The position numbers and the translations under genes are program-made. The notes beneath the pieces were generated by a model. That model was not told where the DNA came from and did not search any database. It was given only the letters and a program-made list of their open reading frames with translations. Positions 45,547 to 59,256 of a DNA stretch of 64,000 nucleotides are shown here, piece by piece. This DNA is from CBDFKQ01 sp965248855. GTDB lineage: Bacteria > Bacteroidota > Bacteroidia > Cytophagales > 172606-1. The stretch is taken from contig CBDFKQ010000026.1 of assembly GCA_965248855.1 (NCBI GenBank), positions 62,001 through 126,000 of the forward strand. Direction: 5' to 3'. Position 1 is the first letter of the stretch. Each line of letters begins with the position of its first letter.

Positions 45547-46177
45547 ATGACTGATATAAGCATTTTTAAAGGTCTATTTGAACCCGACCTTTTAACAGAA
45601 CTCGACAATTGCCCTGTTAATGGAATTATCTTCAGGTACCGTACTACGTCAACCCGAAAATAAAAGAGTAAAGTACACGCCTTTAGTTTTAAAAGGTACA
45701 ATAAAAGTAACAAGAATAGATGATGGTGGGCGAGAAATTATTATGTATTATATCAATGCCGGGGAAAGTTGTTTTTTAACAATTACTGCAAGCTTAGCCA
45801 ATAATTTTGGAAACATAAATAATTTAATGGCAGTTACTGAAACACCCACAAAAATGATTTCGATATCGGATGAACAAATACGTACATGGAACGACAATTA
45901 TAAAACATGGAGAGATTTCGTTGCTCAATTATATAATAATCGATTTATAGAATTCTTTTCATTAGTTGATGCTATTGCATTTAAAAGTGTGGATGAAAGA
46001 ATGATTGATAAACTCAAATCGCTTTCACAACAAAAAAATCCAATTGAAATTACCCATTCTGAGCTGGCAAATCATTTAGGAACTGCAAGGGAAGTCGTTT
46101 CACGTTTATTAAAACGTTTGGAATTAGACGGAAGACTTAAATTGGGAAATAAACAGATTAATATTATAAATCTTTAA
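45547..46177 (+). CDS. Crp/Fnr family regulator, frameshifted near the N-terminus
   Basis: The 5' part starts at ATG 45547 (MTDISIFKGLFEPDLLTELDNC...), a usual Crp-family N-terminus. One extra base around 45616-45620 breaks the frame, and the main ORF resumes at 45620 (MELSSGTVLRQPENKRVKY). The main part has the beta-roll and the HTH SELANHLGTAREVVSRLLKRLEL. Together they give a normal-length regulator (about 209 residues). The SnoaL-like and GST-like genes follow on the same strand and may be its targets. The break may be real or a sequencing error. Confidence 0.8.
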
Positions 46178-46268
46178 AAAAAAATTTCAAGTTGTAACTA
46201 AAGTCACCAAACTTATCTATCCGCGCCTGCCACTTTTGTATCATTGTTTAACTTAAAAAAAATATACA

Positions 46269-46781
46269 ATGACAAAAGTAAGATTAGTATTTCTATCAGC
46301 CCTTATAGCTTTGGGCTTTGTAAATGTAAAAGCACAAACAGTATCCTTAAGTGATAAAGTTGAATTATCGGAATTGGTTAGTAAATGGAATCTTTTTACA
46401 GATACTCCCAACTTAACCGCCCTTGATGATTATATGAACTTGTGGAGTTTAAATAATCCTGTTCTTACAAATCCTTTTGGTACATTTAAAGGGTATGAAG
46501 CTATTAAAAAATGGCAACAAGGCTATAATGTTTCCGGTGGACCGGCTTTTGGAAAAAGGCATAGTTCTGTAAACATTGCTTCAAAAAGTATAGGTAAAAA
46601 TATAGCTGAAGTTACATTTGACTTGTACTTAAGCGAAGTAAATGAAATTCCTTATTTAGCTGCAACCGCAAGAAATAAGATGGTGGCACTGAAAGAAAAC
46701 GGGATTTGGAAAATTCAATCTTACACTATTTCATTAGACTCTGGCTTTATGAAAGCGATGGAGAAAGCTAAAAAAGGTTAA
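46269..46781 (+). CDS. Exported SnoaL-like (NTF2 fold) protein
   Basis: 170 residues with a signal peptide (LSALIALGFVNVKAQ). The rest resembles a SnoaL-like/NTF2-fold domain: an initial helix with a WNLFTDTPNLTALDDYMNLW pattern, FGTFKGYEAIKKWQQ, and closing beta strands (KMVALKENGIWKIQSYTI). Function is not known; such folds bind small molecules or act as mild enzymes. It lies between the Crp-like regulator and the GST-like gene. Confidence 0.65.
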   Translation: MTKVRLVFLSALIALGFVNVKAQTVSLSDKVELSELVSKWNLFTDTPNLTALDDYMNLWSLNNPVLTNPFGTFKGYEAIKKWQQGYNVSGGPAFGKRHSSVNIASKSIGKNIAEVTFDLYLSEVNEIPYLAATARNKMVALKENGIWKIQSYTISLDSGFMKAMEKAKKG

Positions 46782-46806
46782 TTAGATGAATAATAACTTC
46801 TTAAAA

Positions 46807-46839
46807 TGTAGGGTACTTTAGTACCCTACATTAATTTTT
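46807..46839 (+). terminator. Terminator after the SnoaL-like gene
   Basis: Perfect hairpin TGTAGGGTAC / GTACCCTACA followed by TTAATTTTT, 25 bp after the stop. Confidence 0.85.
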
Positions 46840-46858
46840 CCTCTTAAAAAATATCATA

Positions 46859-47557
46859 ATGAATAACGATAAATTTGAATTAATATCTCATCATCTTTGC
46901 CCATTTTTACATAAGAGCGTTATTTTGTTAGAGAAAAAAGGTTTAAAGCAAAATATAGATTTTAAAGTTACCCGCTTACCAATATATAATTTGCCCGAAT
47001 GGCTGTTTGAACTTTCTCCTAAGGTGAGCATGCCACTTTTGAAACTCTCTGATAATAGAATTTTATCGCGTTCAGTCACTATTAACGGATATTTTAATGA
47101 AACAATTGAGCCGTCATTTTTACCCTTAGATTCTTTCGAAAGGGCACAGCACCGTGGTTTAATCTTTACTTGTGGCGAATTACTTGACTTTATGCGAAAT
47201 GTGTATACAGCAAAAGACGAATCAGTTATGAATATTAATATTGATAAAATTTTTGCAGGTCTGCAAGATATAAAGAAGGATTTGCGAACTTTAATTGATA
47301 AGACAGGCACACATGAAACTCAAATGGTTGAATGTTCATTCATGGCGTTTTTTACCGTATTATTAAACTTTGATATGCTTAAAAACGACAAACGCTGGCA
47401 AAATATGACAGAACTAAAGGCTTATGCAGATAAATTAATTGCCGACCCAATTGTTATTAATTCAAAAAGCCCGGATTATAATAAAGAGTTTGATAACTTT
47501 TTCAACCATTTTGGTAGCGTATTTAAATTGAAAAATAATGACATAAGCTTAGAGTAA
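46859..47557 (+). CDS. Glutathione S-transferase-like protein
   Basis: 232 residues. The N-terminal thioredoxin-like half begins ISHHLCPFLHKSVILLEKKG (Cys in the active-site position, as in omega-type GSTs) and has KVSMPLLKLSDNRILSRSVTINGY where glutathione binds. The C-terminal half is helical. As Bacteroidota usually lack glutathione, the thiol partner may differ. It starts 20 bp after the terminator of the SnoaL-like gene, so it probably has its own promoter. Confidence 0.75.
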   Translation: MNNDKFELISHHLCPFLHKSVILLEKKGLKQNIDFKVTRLPIYNLPEWLFELSPKVSMPLLKLSDNRILSRSVTINGYFNETIEPSFLPLDSFERAQHRGLIFTCGELLDFMRNVYTAKDESVMNINIDKIFAGLQDIKKDLRTLIDKTGTHETQMVECSFMAFFTVLLNFDMLKNDKRWQNMTELKAYADKLIADPIVINSKSPDYNKEFDNFFNHFGSVFKLKNNDISLE

Positions 47558-47881
47558 TTTTAAAGTCTAATATGAAAATACTAGTTATTATAAATTTTAT
47601 AAAAATAATGTTATTGCTTTTTACTCCTAATGTATTTAATATCTTTATCATATTATTTATAACTTTACGGTATAATATTTAATTCTTTAAAATTTTTTTT
47701 GAATTAATATTCAATAACATTTTAGTAATTATTACTAAAACTCTAATTGCTAAAATGTTATTCTAAAGATATAAATTTTACCTGTATAAGATAATCTATA
47801 GTCCCTCAACTCCTTTTTGTAAGTTTACCCTTCTTTCTAACCACTTAATTATTAAGTGAAATATTGTTTGCATCTGTTGCT

Positions 47882-47992
47882 ATGACAGCAGGAATTACCA
47901 TTTGTATTTTAATTTATTACCATAAATATTTAAAATATATCTTTAAACGAAAGTTATTAATTTCTAAAAATAAAATAGTTACCTTAAAATGA
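47882..47992 (+). CDS. Possible small membrane peptide (36 aa)
   Basis: The frame starts MTAGITICILIYYHKYLKYI and continues with a basic tail, FKRKLLISKNKIVTLK. One hydrophobic helix and positive ends are typical of small membrane proteins. It follows a perfect palindrome (47842-47858). There is no homology evidence, so it may be chance. Confidence 0.25.
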   Translation: MTAGITICILIYYHKYLKYIFKRKLLISKNKIVTLK

Positions 47993-48026
47993 TTTATGAT
48001 TTTTAATCGGAAATCCAAAAAAACTG

Positions 48027-48034
48027 TAATTTTG
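48027..48034 (+). promoter_or_regulatory. -7 element of rpoN
   Basis: TAATTTTG matches TAnnTTTG, 38 bp before the rpoN start. A good -33 element is not seen. Confidence 0.5.
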
Positions 48035-48072
48035 CACTTTAATATCGAAGGTTTAACGTAGTTTAGAATTGT

Positions 48073-49551
48073 ATGCAAAAATTAGGTTTACGGCAATCAC
48101 TTTCTCAGAAACTTTCTCCCCAGCAAATACAGTTTATAAAGTTACTGCAAATACCCACTGCCGAACTGGAAACAAGGATCGAAGAAGAACTGGCAAATAA
48201 TCCGGTTTTAGAAGAAGGAAAAGAAGAACCTGCGGATAATGTCGAAAAGCCGGATGAAGAGTATGACGATGATTTTCAAGACGATAAGGAAAATGAATTT
48301 GACGACGATGCCAAAGAAGAACTAAATATAGATGAATATTTAACGGGAGAAGATGATGGAGGATATAAAACTCAAATGGATGGCAGCGGAAGTGGTGATG
48401 ATGACGACAGAAGTATGCCAATTCCCGTCGCCTCTACATTAGAAGATGCCCTTTTAATTCAGCTCGGCTTTATGAAGTTTAATGAAAGGGAAGAATTAAT
48501 AGGGCGACAATTAATTGGCAGCATTGATGAAGATGGTTACATTCGCCGCGAACTGGAGGCAATTGTTAATGATCTTGCTTTTTTACAAAGTGTTGATACC
48601 GGCCTGGAGGAAGTGGAAAATATATTAAAACGCATTCAATCATTTGACCCTGCCGGAATTGGAGCAAGAAATTTGCAGGAATGCCTGTTATTGCAATTGG
48701 ATAGGAAAGATCATTTAAACCCGGTAGTTGTAAATGCCATTAAAATAATGGATGATTATTTTGAAGAATTTACAAAAAAACATTACGATAAAATACAAAA
48801 ACGCCTCAATATTAATGATGAACAATTAAAAGAAACAATTAAAATAATTACGCGCTTAAACCCTAAACCCGGGAGCTCGGCAATAGGTGATGTGCGTACG
48901 CAATATTTAATACCCGATTTTTTGCTCACCAATACAAATGGAAGGTTGGATATTTCACTCAATTCCAGAAATACTCCCGAACTGAGGATAAGCCGCTCTT
49001 ATGCCGAAATGCTTGATACTTATGATAAAAGCGATAAAAAAGATAAGTCGATAAAGGAAACCGCCTCTTTTGTAAAACAAAAATTAGATGCTGCCAAATG
49101 GTTTATTGATGCTATCAAACAGAGGCAGCAAACGTTGTTAAAAACAATGCAGTCGATCATTCAATTTCAATATGAGTTTTTTTTGGAAGGGGATGAAAGC
49201 AAACTACGGCCAATGATATTAAAAGATATTGCCAAAGATATTGAGATGGATATTTCTACAGTTTCAAGAGTTGCCAACAGCAAAACGATCCAAACAGAAT
49301 TCGGGGTTTATCCATTAAAATATTTTTTTTCTGAAGGTATTACAACCGATTCAGGCGAGGATGCAAGCAGCAGGGAAGTAAAAAGCATTTTAAAAGATTT
49401 AATTGAAGCTGAAGAAAAACGTGTTCCACTATCCGATGATAAAATCGAAAAGATTTTAAATGAGAAGGGATATAATATTGCCAGGAGAACTGTAGCAAAA
49501 TACAGAGAACAATTAAACATCCCTGTGGCCAGGTTGAGAAAAGAATTATAA
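48073..49551 (+). CDS. rpoN: RNA polymerase sigma-54 factor
   Basis: 492 residues. Region I is Gln/Leu-rich (QSLSQKLSPQQIQFIKLLQIPTAELE). Region II is very acidic (about 55-125). The core-binding and HTH domains follow (DISTVSRVANSKTIQTEFGVYPLKYFFSE). The RpoN box ARRTVAKYRE is at the C-terminus. It directs transcription at -24/-12 promoters together with AAA activators; none is in the window. Confidence 0.95.
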   Translation: MQKLGLRQSLSQKLSPQQIQFIKLLQIPTAELETRIEEELANNPVLEEGKEEPADNVEKPDEEYDDDFQDDKENEFDDDAKEELNIDEYLTGEDDGGYKTQMDGSGSGDDDDRSMPIPVASTLEDALLIQLGFMKFNEREELIGRQLIGSIDEDGYIRRELEAIVNDLAFLQSVDTGLEEVENILKRIQSFDPAGIGARNLQECLLLQLDRKDHLNPVVVNAIKIMDDYFEEFTKKHYDKIQKRLNINDEQLKETIKIITRLNPKPGSSAIGDVRTQYLIPDFLLTNTNGRLDISLNSRNTPELRISRSYAEMLDTYDKSDKKDKSIKETASFVKQKLDAAKWFIDAIKQRQQTLLKTMQSIIQFQYEFFLEGDESKLRPMILKDIAKDIEMDISTVSRVANSKTIQTEFGVYPLKYFFSEGITTDSGEDASSREVKSILKDLIEAEEKRVPLSDDKIEKILNEKGYNIARRTVAKYREQLNIPVARLRKEL

Positions 49552-49658
49552 ACTTATGTTAAGAAAGTTTGACTCTGCAATAAAACAGATTTATCACGTC
49601 TGACACCATGTCAGCTTAAGCAACTTAGCCGAATTTTACAGAGTAATTAAATCATTAA

Positions 49659-50186
49659 TTAGGAGGCCAACTTTAAGTCAACATTATTTGTTCCATTTGA
49701 TTTGGTTTTTTTATTAAAGTTGCCATATAAATTAATATCTGTAATACTTTCTGTATTTTTATTTGAAGTGGCAATGGGCAAATATTCTATATTTGTTTCT
49801 TCCAAAGAAGGGTTTTGTAAGACCTTAATACTTTGATTGACAACAATTAAAGCTTGCTTTACTTCTTCCAATTTCGATTGGTTCAAAATAAGTTTGACTA
49901 CATCAATTTTGTTTTTCCTCATCCCCAGTTTAAAAAGTTGATATTCTGCTTTTATTTTCCATACTACAAGTTTATCCTTTATCTCCCCATCACCGGACGC
50001 AATAATAGCAGCATTAAGGGATTTGATATTCGTTTCCATTTTATTTATAAGCAGGTTTACCTGTTCTAATTTAACTAAGCCGACATAAATTTTGTATTCA
50101 AGCTTAGCGATTTGATAGGTATACAGTTTTTGTTTGTGTATTAATTTTTCCAATACGAAATCAACGTTTTTGATATTTCCTGCCAT
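49659..50186 (-). CDS. Coiled-coil hypothetical protein
   Basis: 175 residues from MAGNIKNVDFVLEKLI; the ORF can also begin 22 codons upstream (50252). It is strongly helical, with heptad-like spacing (KLEYKIYVGLVKLEQVNLLINKMETNIKSL), and has a polar Asn/Thr-rich tail. It has no signal peptide in this form and no family I recognise. It lies alone, convergent with rpoN. Confidence 0.55.
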   Translation of the reverse strand: MAGNIKNVDFVLEKLIHKQKLYTYQIAKLEYKIYVGLVKLEQVNLLINKMETNIKSLNAAIIASGDGEIKDKLVVWKIKAEYQLFKLGMRKNKIDVVKLILNQSKLEEVKQALIVVNQSIKVLQNPSLEETNIEYLPIATSNKNTESITDINLYGNFNKKTKSNGTNNVDLKLAS

Positions 50187-50454
50187 GTTTTTCTTTTCAT
50201 TAGTGCTTATCAAATTTCGTAAATTTATTTTATATAACCATGAAAATATCAATATCTTGATATCGAAATACTGATATTTTAATTAAAAAATTATAAGTTT
50301 TGATCGGGCTGCCCTTTTTATAAGGGAAATAATTTAATATAAATAACATTCCCATAAACCCTTAATAAAGGAAATATTATTTATGTTGCATGGTATTATG
50401 TAAGTAGAAAAAAATAAGTCTTTTAATGTCATTCTTAAATCTGTTATAGTTATA

Positions 50455-52503
50455 ATGATTATTCGAAAAGCGTTTACTATTTTTTGTTTGTTTAACATTG
50501 CCTTTTATTCTTTCTCTCAAATAAGGGTTACAGGAAATATTAAGGACTTCAAAAATAAATTGCCACTGTTTTATACAAATATTGGTATCCCGAAATCAAG
50601 TGTAGGTACCTTATCAAATAGCGATGGGAGTTATTCATTAACTATACCGGCTCAATTGTTAAATGATACCATTGTTTTTTCAGCGTTAGGGTACGGCAGA
50701 AAAAGGATTCCTGTTTCTTATCTTAGGCAAAACCCGGATATGACAATACTGTTGTCAGAAAGGATAACGCTTCTTTCAACAGTTACTGTTACGGCTAAAA
50801 GAGAAAATAAAAATAGTTTTAAACTTGGCAATAAGTATAATACGGGTGGCGCTATGTACGGAGATACTTTAGCTGCCGGGGCTTCAATGGCCTTATTAAT
50901 CGAAAATAAATACCCTGCCTACTATTCCAAGCTCAAGTTTCCACTATACATTGAAAGCGCTACACTAAAAATTTCAAAAAATACTTTAAAAGAATTTAAA
51001 GTTCGCGTAAGGTTAATGAAGGTAGATAGCATTTCGGGCCTGCCGGGAGATGATCTATTAAAAGAGAATGTAATAATTACATCTTCAATAAGGGAAGGAT
51101 GGATTTTCTTTGACCTTTTAAAATATAAAATTCTTATTACTAAACCTTCTTTTTATTTGGTTTTTGAATGGATTTTGGAAGACAATCAAAGATTGGACTT
51201 ATTAAAAGAATATGCTAAATATAAAAAAGTACACCCCGAAAAAGTCACAATTGATACTGCTCTTGTGGATGGGAAAAAAATTTCATTTATAAATTGGAAC
51301 GGTTTTATGGTGGGCACTTCTTTTGGGGTATCCCTCATCCCTTTCTCATTAAATAATTATAAATCGTATTATCGTACTAATAGTCTTGGGGAATGGAAAA
51401 GAGCAAGCGCCATACTTACTGCCAGAATACAGTTAAGTAATCAGAGTGACGATAATATAATTACAGAGTCAAATAAAATTAACCCTAACGACTGTAAGGA
51501 GAATATTGCATCATGTAAAACTATTGGGTTAGTTGAGCAGTTCCTTTTGGAACATGATCTAAACGGAGCTCAGATAGCTGTTTCAAAGAAGGGGAAATTA
51601 ATACTATCTAAAGGCTTCGGTTTGGCAGATGCTGTAAATAATATCCCTGTTACCAATCAAACCTGTTTTAGAATTGGCAGTGTCTCAAAAACTTTGACTT
51701 CTATTGCATTATTAAAGCTTGAAAAAGAACTGAAATTAAATTTGGATGCACCCATTGAAAATTACGTACCATCGTTCCCGCTGAAAAAATATCCAATCAC
51801 CACCGGGCAATTAGCCGGGCATTTATCGGGGATAAGGCATTATAAAGAGAATGATATAAGTGACTTTATCCGAACAAAGAATTATAGCACATTAACAGAT
51901 GCCTTGGAAATATTTAAAAATGATTCTTTACTGTTTAAACCGGGGAGTCAATTTTTTTATTCCTCTTATGGGTGGGTTTTAATCGGGGCCATAATTGAAA
52001 ATATTAGTAAAGGGCCTTATCTTAAATACATGACTGAAAATTTTTGGCAACCTTTAAAAATGAACAATACAAATGGTGATATACCTGGAACAAATTTAAA
52101 TAAAAGTAAACAATACGATTACTCGGGCCTTGAAGCAGGTTTTGAAGATTTAAGTTATAAGTTTTCAAGCGGCGGCCTGCTTTCTACTGCTGAAGACTTA
52201 ACCAGGTATGGTGATTACTTATTATACAGAGGCCGATTGGATTTGCCGGATATTTATCAATTGTTTAAAAGCCAAAGAACAACTGACGGTATAGAAACGA
52301 ATTATGGATTAGGGTGGTACATTCTAAAAGATCAAAATGGTCATAAAGTTTATTTCCATTCCGGCCACCTTTCAAATGGCAGCGCATTTTTTATTTTATA
52401 TCCTGATGACGATTTGGTTGTAGCATTTCTAGCCAATGGGCAGGAGGGGTTAAATTTTGATATATGGAAGATAGGCGAATACTTCTATACTGCATTTAAG
52501 TAA
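50455..52503 (+). CDS. CarboxypepD_reg-like + serine beta-lactamase-like fusion
   Basis: 682 residues. Signal peptide at 1-21. Residues 23-105 are a carboxypeptidase-regulatory-like (beta-sandwich) domain, as in TonB-dependent receptors (VTGNIKDFKNKLPLFYTNIGI...). Residues about 115-345 form a beta-rich middle part that I do not recognise. From about 365 a class C beta-lactamase/DD-peptidase-type domain follows, with SVSK (nucleophile Ser), YSSYGW in the YxN position (Ser in place of Asn) and HSG near the C-terminus. A periplasmic or surface hydrolase or esterase is likely; the substrate is unknown. Confidence 0.8.
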   Translation: MIIRKAFTIFCLFNIAFYSFSQIRVTGNIKDFKNKLPLFYTNIGIPKSSVGTLSNSDGSYSLTIPAQLLNDTIVFSALGYGRKRIPVSYLRQNPDMTILLSERITLLSTVTVTAKRENKNSFKLGNKYNTGGAMYGDTLAAGASMALLIENKYPAYYSKLKFPLYIESATLKISKNTLKEFKVRVRLMKVDSISGLPGDDLLKENVIITSSIREGWIFFDLLKYKILITKPSFYLVFEWILEDNQRLDLLKEYAKYKKVHPEKVTIDTALVDGKKISFINWNGFMVGTSFGVSLIPFSLNNYKSYYRTNSLGEWKRASAILTARIQLSNQSDDNIITESNKINPNDCKENIASCKTIGLVEQFLLEHDLNGAQIAVSKKGKLILSKGFGLADAVNNIPVTNQTCFRIGSVSKTLTSIALLKLEKELKLNLDAPIENYVPSFPLKKYPITTGQLAGHLSGIRHYKENDISDFIRTKNYSTLTDALEIFKNDSLLFKPGSQFFYSSYGWVLIGAIIENISKGPYLKYMTENFWQPLKMNNTNGDIPGTNLNKSKQYDYSGLEAGFEDLSYKFSSGGLLSTAEDLTRYGDYLLYRGRLDLPDIYQLFKSQRTTDGIETNYGLGWYILKDQNGHKVYFHSGHLSNGSAFFILYPDDDLVVAFLANGQEGLNFDIWKIGEYFYTAFK

Positions 52504-52643
52504 AAAATATGTGAAGTTATTATCGTCGATGTTTTTAATTCTCTAAATAAAAATAAATTCATATTATTTTTATTCATAATTTATTGAATGTCAATACTTA
52601 TTTTAATTTGAATAAATATTATAACAATTTTTTTATAAATGTA

Positions 52644-52675
52644 TTTGGAAATACAAATTCAAAGGTTCACCTTTG
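52644..52675 (+). promoter_or_regulatory. Candidate rRNA promoter P1
   Basis: TTTG-N20-CACCTTTG, one base off the TAnnTTTG consensus and with the same spacing as P2. Confidence 0.4.
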
Positions 52676-52816
52676 CATCCCGTTACGGAAAGAAGGGAGT
52701 CGGATGGGAGTTGATTAAGTTCTTAAATAAGTTGTTTTGGGATTAGAGGGGTGTTAAGACAGTTTTAGATTTTGTTCTTTATAATCAGGGAAACGAAAAA
52801 ATATTTTAAATTTTAT

Positions 52817-52848
52817 TTTGTTTTTGAGTTTCTTTTTTCTTACCTTTG
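52817..52848 (+). promoter_or_regulatory. rRNA promoter P2
   Basis: TTTG at 52817-52820, 20 bp, then TACCTTTG at 52841-52848: a full Bacteroidota consensus about 350 bp before 16S. Confidence 0.7.
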
Positions 52849-53196
52849 CAGACCCAAATCGGGGATAGAATTAAGAGAAGTAATTAAAAGTAAAAAAAAA
52901 TAGTTTTAAGAGGAGCAGGGTAAAAAAATAAGTTATTAAAATTGGGGATAAAGATTCTCATCCAAGTTTCGAAAGATTTGTAAAAAATTCATAGAGACAA
53001 ACGTTCTTAAAGATATTTGATAAGATAGCAGCGGAGACAACCAAATACGTTTGGTTGGATCAGGTAAATGAGAGATGGTTTTAGGATCATCGATTGTCAA
53101 TCCAATAAGCAGACAGGACAAACAAACAGCTTTGGCGATAGTATCATAAGAAGCAAAAGAAACGAGACTATAATAAAATATAGTTTCAATAATTTT

Positions 53197-54706
<1,510 letters not shown>

Positions 54707-54840
54707 AGAGAACTGTCTGCACTTAATTGTTTTTAATTAAACAATCAGGGAAACGATCGCTCCGTCTGCTCATCTTTATCAAAATTATCATAAAAAACAT
54801 TAGAAGTACAGGAACTTAAAAAATACATTGCCCGGAAAAC

Positions 54841-54914
54841 GGGCTTGTAGCTCAGGTGGTTAGAGCGCTACACTGATAATGTAGAGGTCCCTGGTTCGAG
54901 TCCAGGCAAGCCCA
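54841..54914 (+). tRNA. tRNA-Ile (GAT)
   Basis: 74 nt. The acceptor GGGCTTG pairs with CAAGCCC, the anticodon stem-loop is CTACA-CTGATAA-TGTAG, and the T-arm has GGTTCGAGTCC. CCA is not encoded. It lies in the 16S-23S spacer. Confidence 0.97.
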
Positions 54915-54950
54915 CCTATACTATCAGCCCCTGTCAGCGAGACTTAAGAG

Positions 54951-55024
54951 GGGGGATTAGCTCAGCTGGCTAGAGCACCTGCCTTGCACGCAGGGGGTCA
55001 ACGGTTCGAATCCGTTATTCTCCA
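54951..55024 (+). tRNA. tRNA-Ala (TGC)
   Basis: 74 nt. The anticodon loop CTTGCAC sits in the stem CCTGC/GCAGG, and the T-arm has GGTTCGAATCC. The acceptor GGGGGAT pairs with ATTCTCC using two G-U pairs. This is the usual Ile-Ala spacer pair. Confidence 0.97.
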
Positions 55025-55053
55025 CTAAAATGAGAGGGAAGAGAAGAGAATAA

Positions 55054-55081
55054 AGACAATAGACAAGAGACAAGAGACAAG
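55054..55081 (+). repeat. Heptanucleotide repeat in the 16S-23S spacer
   Basis: AGACAAT followed by AGACAAG x3, a small tandem array that may vary in copy number between operons or strains. Confidence 0.8.
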
Positions 55082-55251
55082 AGAAATTTAAAAAAAATAT
55101 AATACGGGTAAGAAAACGTTTTTACCAACCATTCAGCGGAAGATTGATGAGCGATCATTGAGAATAAGTTGAAAAAGTTCTTTGACATATTGGCAAAAAA
55201 TAGAGATTAAAATAAAAGAGTAAGAGATAAAATATTACAATTAAATTGGTA

Positions 55252-58095
<2,844 letters not shown>

Positions 58096-58186
58096 TTTAT
58101 CTGACTGAAAGGTTGTTATAATATCTATTTTTGTCAATATGATTCAAATGAATTAAAAGATATTGACTGTAAGAAGTCAAAAGATA

Positions 58187-58296
<110 letters not shown>

Positions 58297-58306
58297 TTTA
58301 TTAAAC

Positions 58307-58341
58307 TAACAGCCCCGATGTAATTCGAGGCTGTTTTTGTT
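58307..58341 (+). terminator. Terminator of the rRNA operon
   Basis: Hairpin CAGCC-c-CGA / TCG-a-GGCTG followed by a T-run, just after 5S. Confidence 0.85.
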
Positions 58342-58589
58342 ATTTCTAACCTTTAGGTGGTTGGAAGTGGTGTCAAAGAGTATATTGAAAAAGGCACTGG
58401 CCATTTAATATTAGTAAAAAGTACAATTTAAGCCTTCCTTCACTTATACATAACCGGTTTAGAAATTCGATTATTTATCATCCCCTGATAAAGCAAATCT
58501 GTTTATATAGTAGCCTTGATAATTATAATTAAATGGCTAAGCTCATACCCAGTATAAAATACTCATTAGAAACTGTATAATATCAGATA

Positions 58590-58920
58590 ATCCAAGGAGT
58601 TAAAAGTCAAATATCGGGTAAACCCTGCTAAAAGTAAACTTATCCACCATTCAAAGGCGTACAATATTGTAGTGATGAGAATGTAAAGTATCATAGGACA
58701 ATCACATCCAAATCAGCACTACACAAACCGGCGAACCACTAAGCAAATGCAATAGCTGAAAGACTAAATTTATTTAAAAAAGAGTGCCTGTATCATTTTA
58801 AAGTAAGCACCCTTGAAGAAGCAAAAAAATATTGGAAGAATAAAACTTTATTATGAAGAGCGGCCAAATATGAGTATCGGCAAACTTACCCTTTTCTTTA
58901 TTCATGTATTTCGCACTTAG
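58590..58920 (+). pseudogene. IS3-family transposase (orfB) remnant
   Basis: Broken frames read LIHHS, then GVQYCSDENVK, then AIAERLNLFKKECLYHFKVS and EEAKK, then EERPNMSIGKLT. This is the ordered C-terminal signature of IS3 rve transposases (HSDRG...QYCS...NAIAER...LKKE...YN..RPH). At least two frame breaks, and loss of the Asp in HSDRG, show it is dead. The rest of the 58342-59256 gap is AT-rich, with nothing else seen. Confidence 0.8.
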
Positions 58921-59256
58921 GACTAGGTTCTATAAGAATTAATAAACTTTTTTTGCGACGACGCACTTAATTTATTTAAAACTTTTATAAAGTATAAATT
59001 AATAAAGTTGATAAGTAAACTTATTTCAGGACTATATTAGAATTGTAAACCAACAGCAGTACTTTCAATTATACTGTAACTTTTTTAGGACCTGACATTT
59101 TTTTGAAAAATATATATAGAACACTTTGAAATATTTAAACAAATAAATCGGTTTTAATCTTTGCACCTCATTAGTAGTAAAAGATTTATCCTTAAGATAT
59201 TTTACTATTAAAATATTATTTATATTGGACGAACTTAAAGAGGGCTAAATTGTAAC

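Larger units (their letters stand above)
47558..48072. other. Intergenic region with palindromes before rpoN
   Basis: 515 bp, AT-rich. It holds an 18-bp inverted repeat with one mismatch (47713-47730 with 47745-47762), a perfect 10-bp palindrome (47720-47740), an 8-bp palindrome (47842-47858), a possible 36-residue membrane peptide (47882-47992) and a -7 element of rpoN (TAATTTTG, 48027-48034). Confidence 0.6.
52504..53196 (+). other. rRNA operon promoter and leader region
   Basis: 693 bp. It holds two promoter-like sites (52644-52675 and 52817-52848), AATCAGGGAAACGA at 52783-52796 (repeated after 16S), a hairpin CAACCAAA-TACG-TTTGGTTG (53038-53057) and the left arm of the 16S processing stem (53109-53116). 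No ORF is supported. Confidence 0.7.

Noticed and set aside
50228..50275. Sixth copy of the GATATTGATAAAC repeat
   Set aside because: Only short ATATC-type similarity; too diverged to call.
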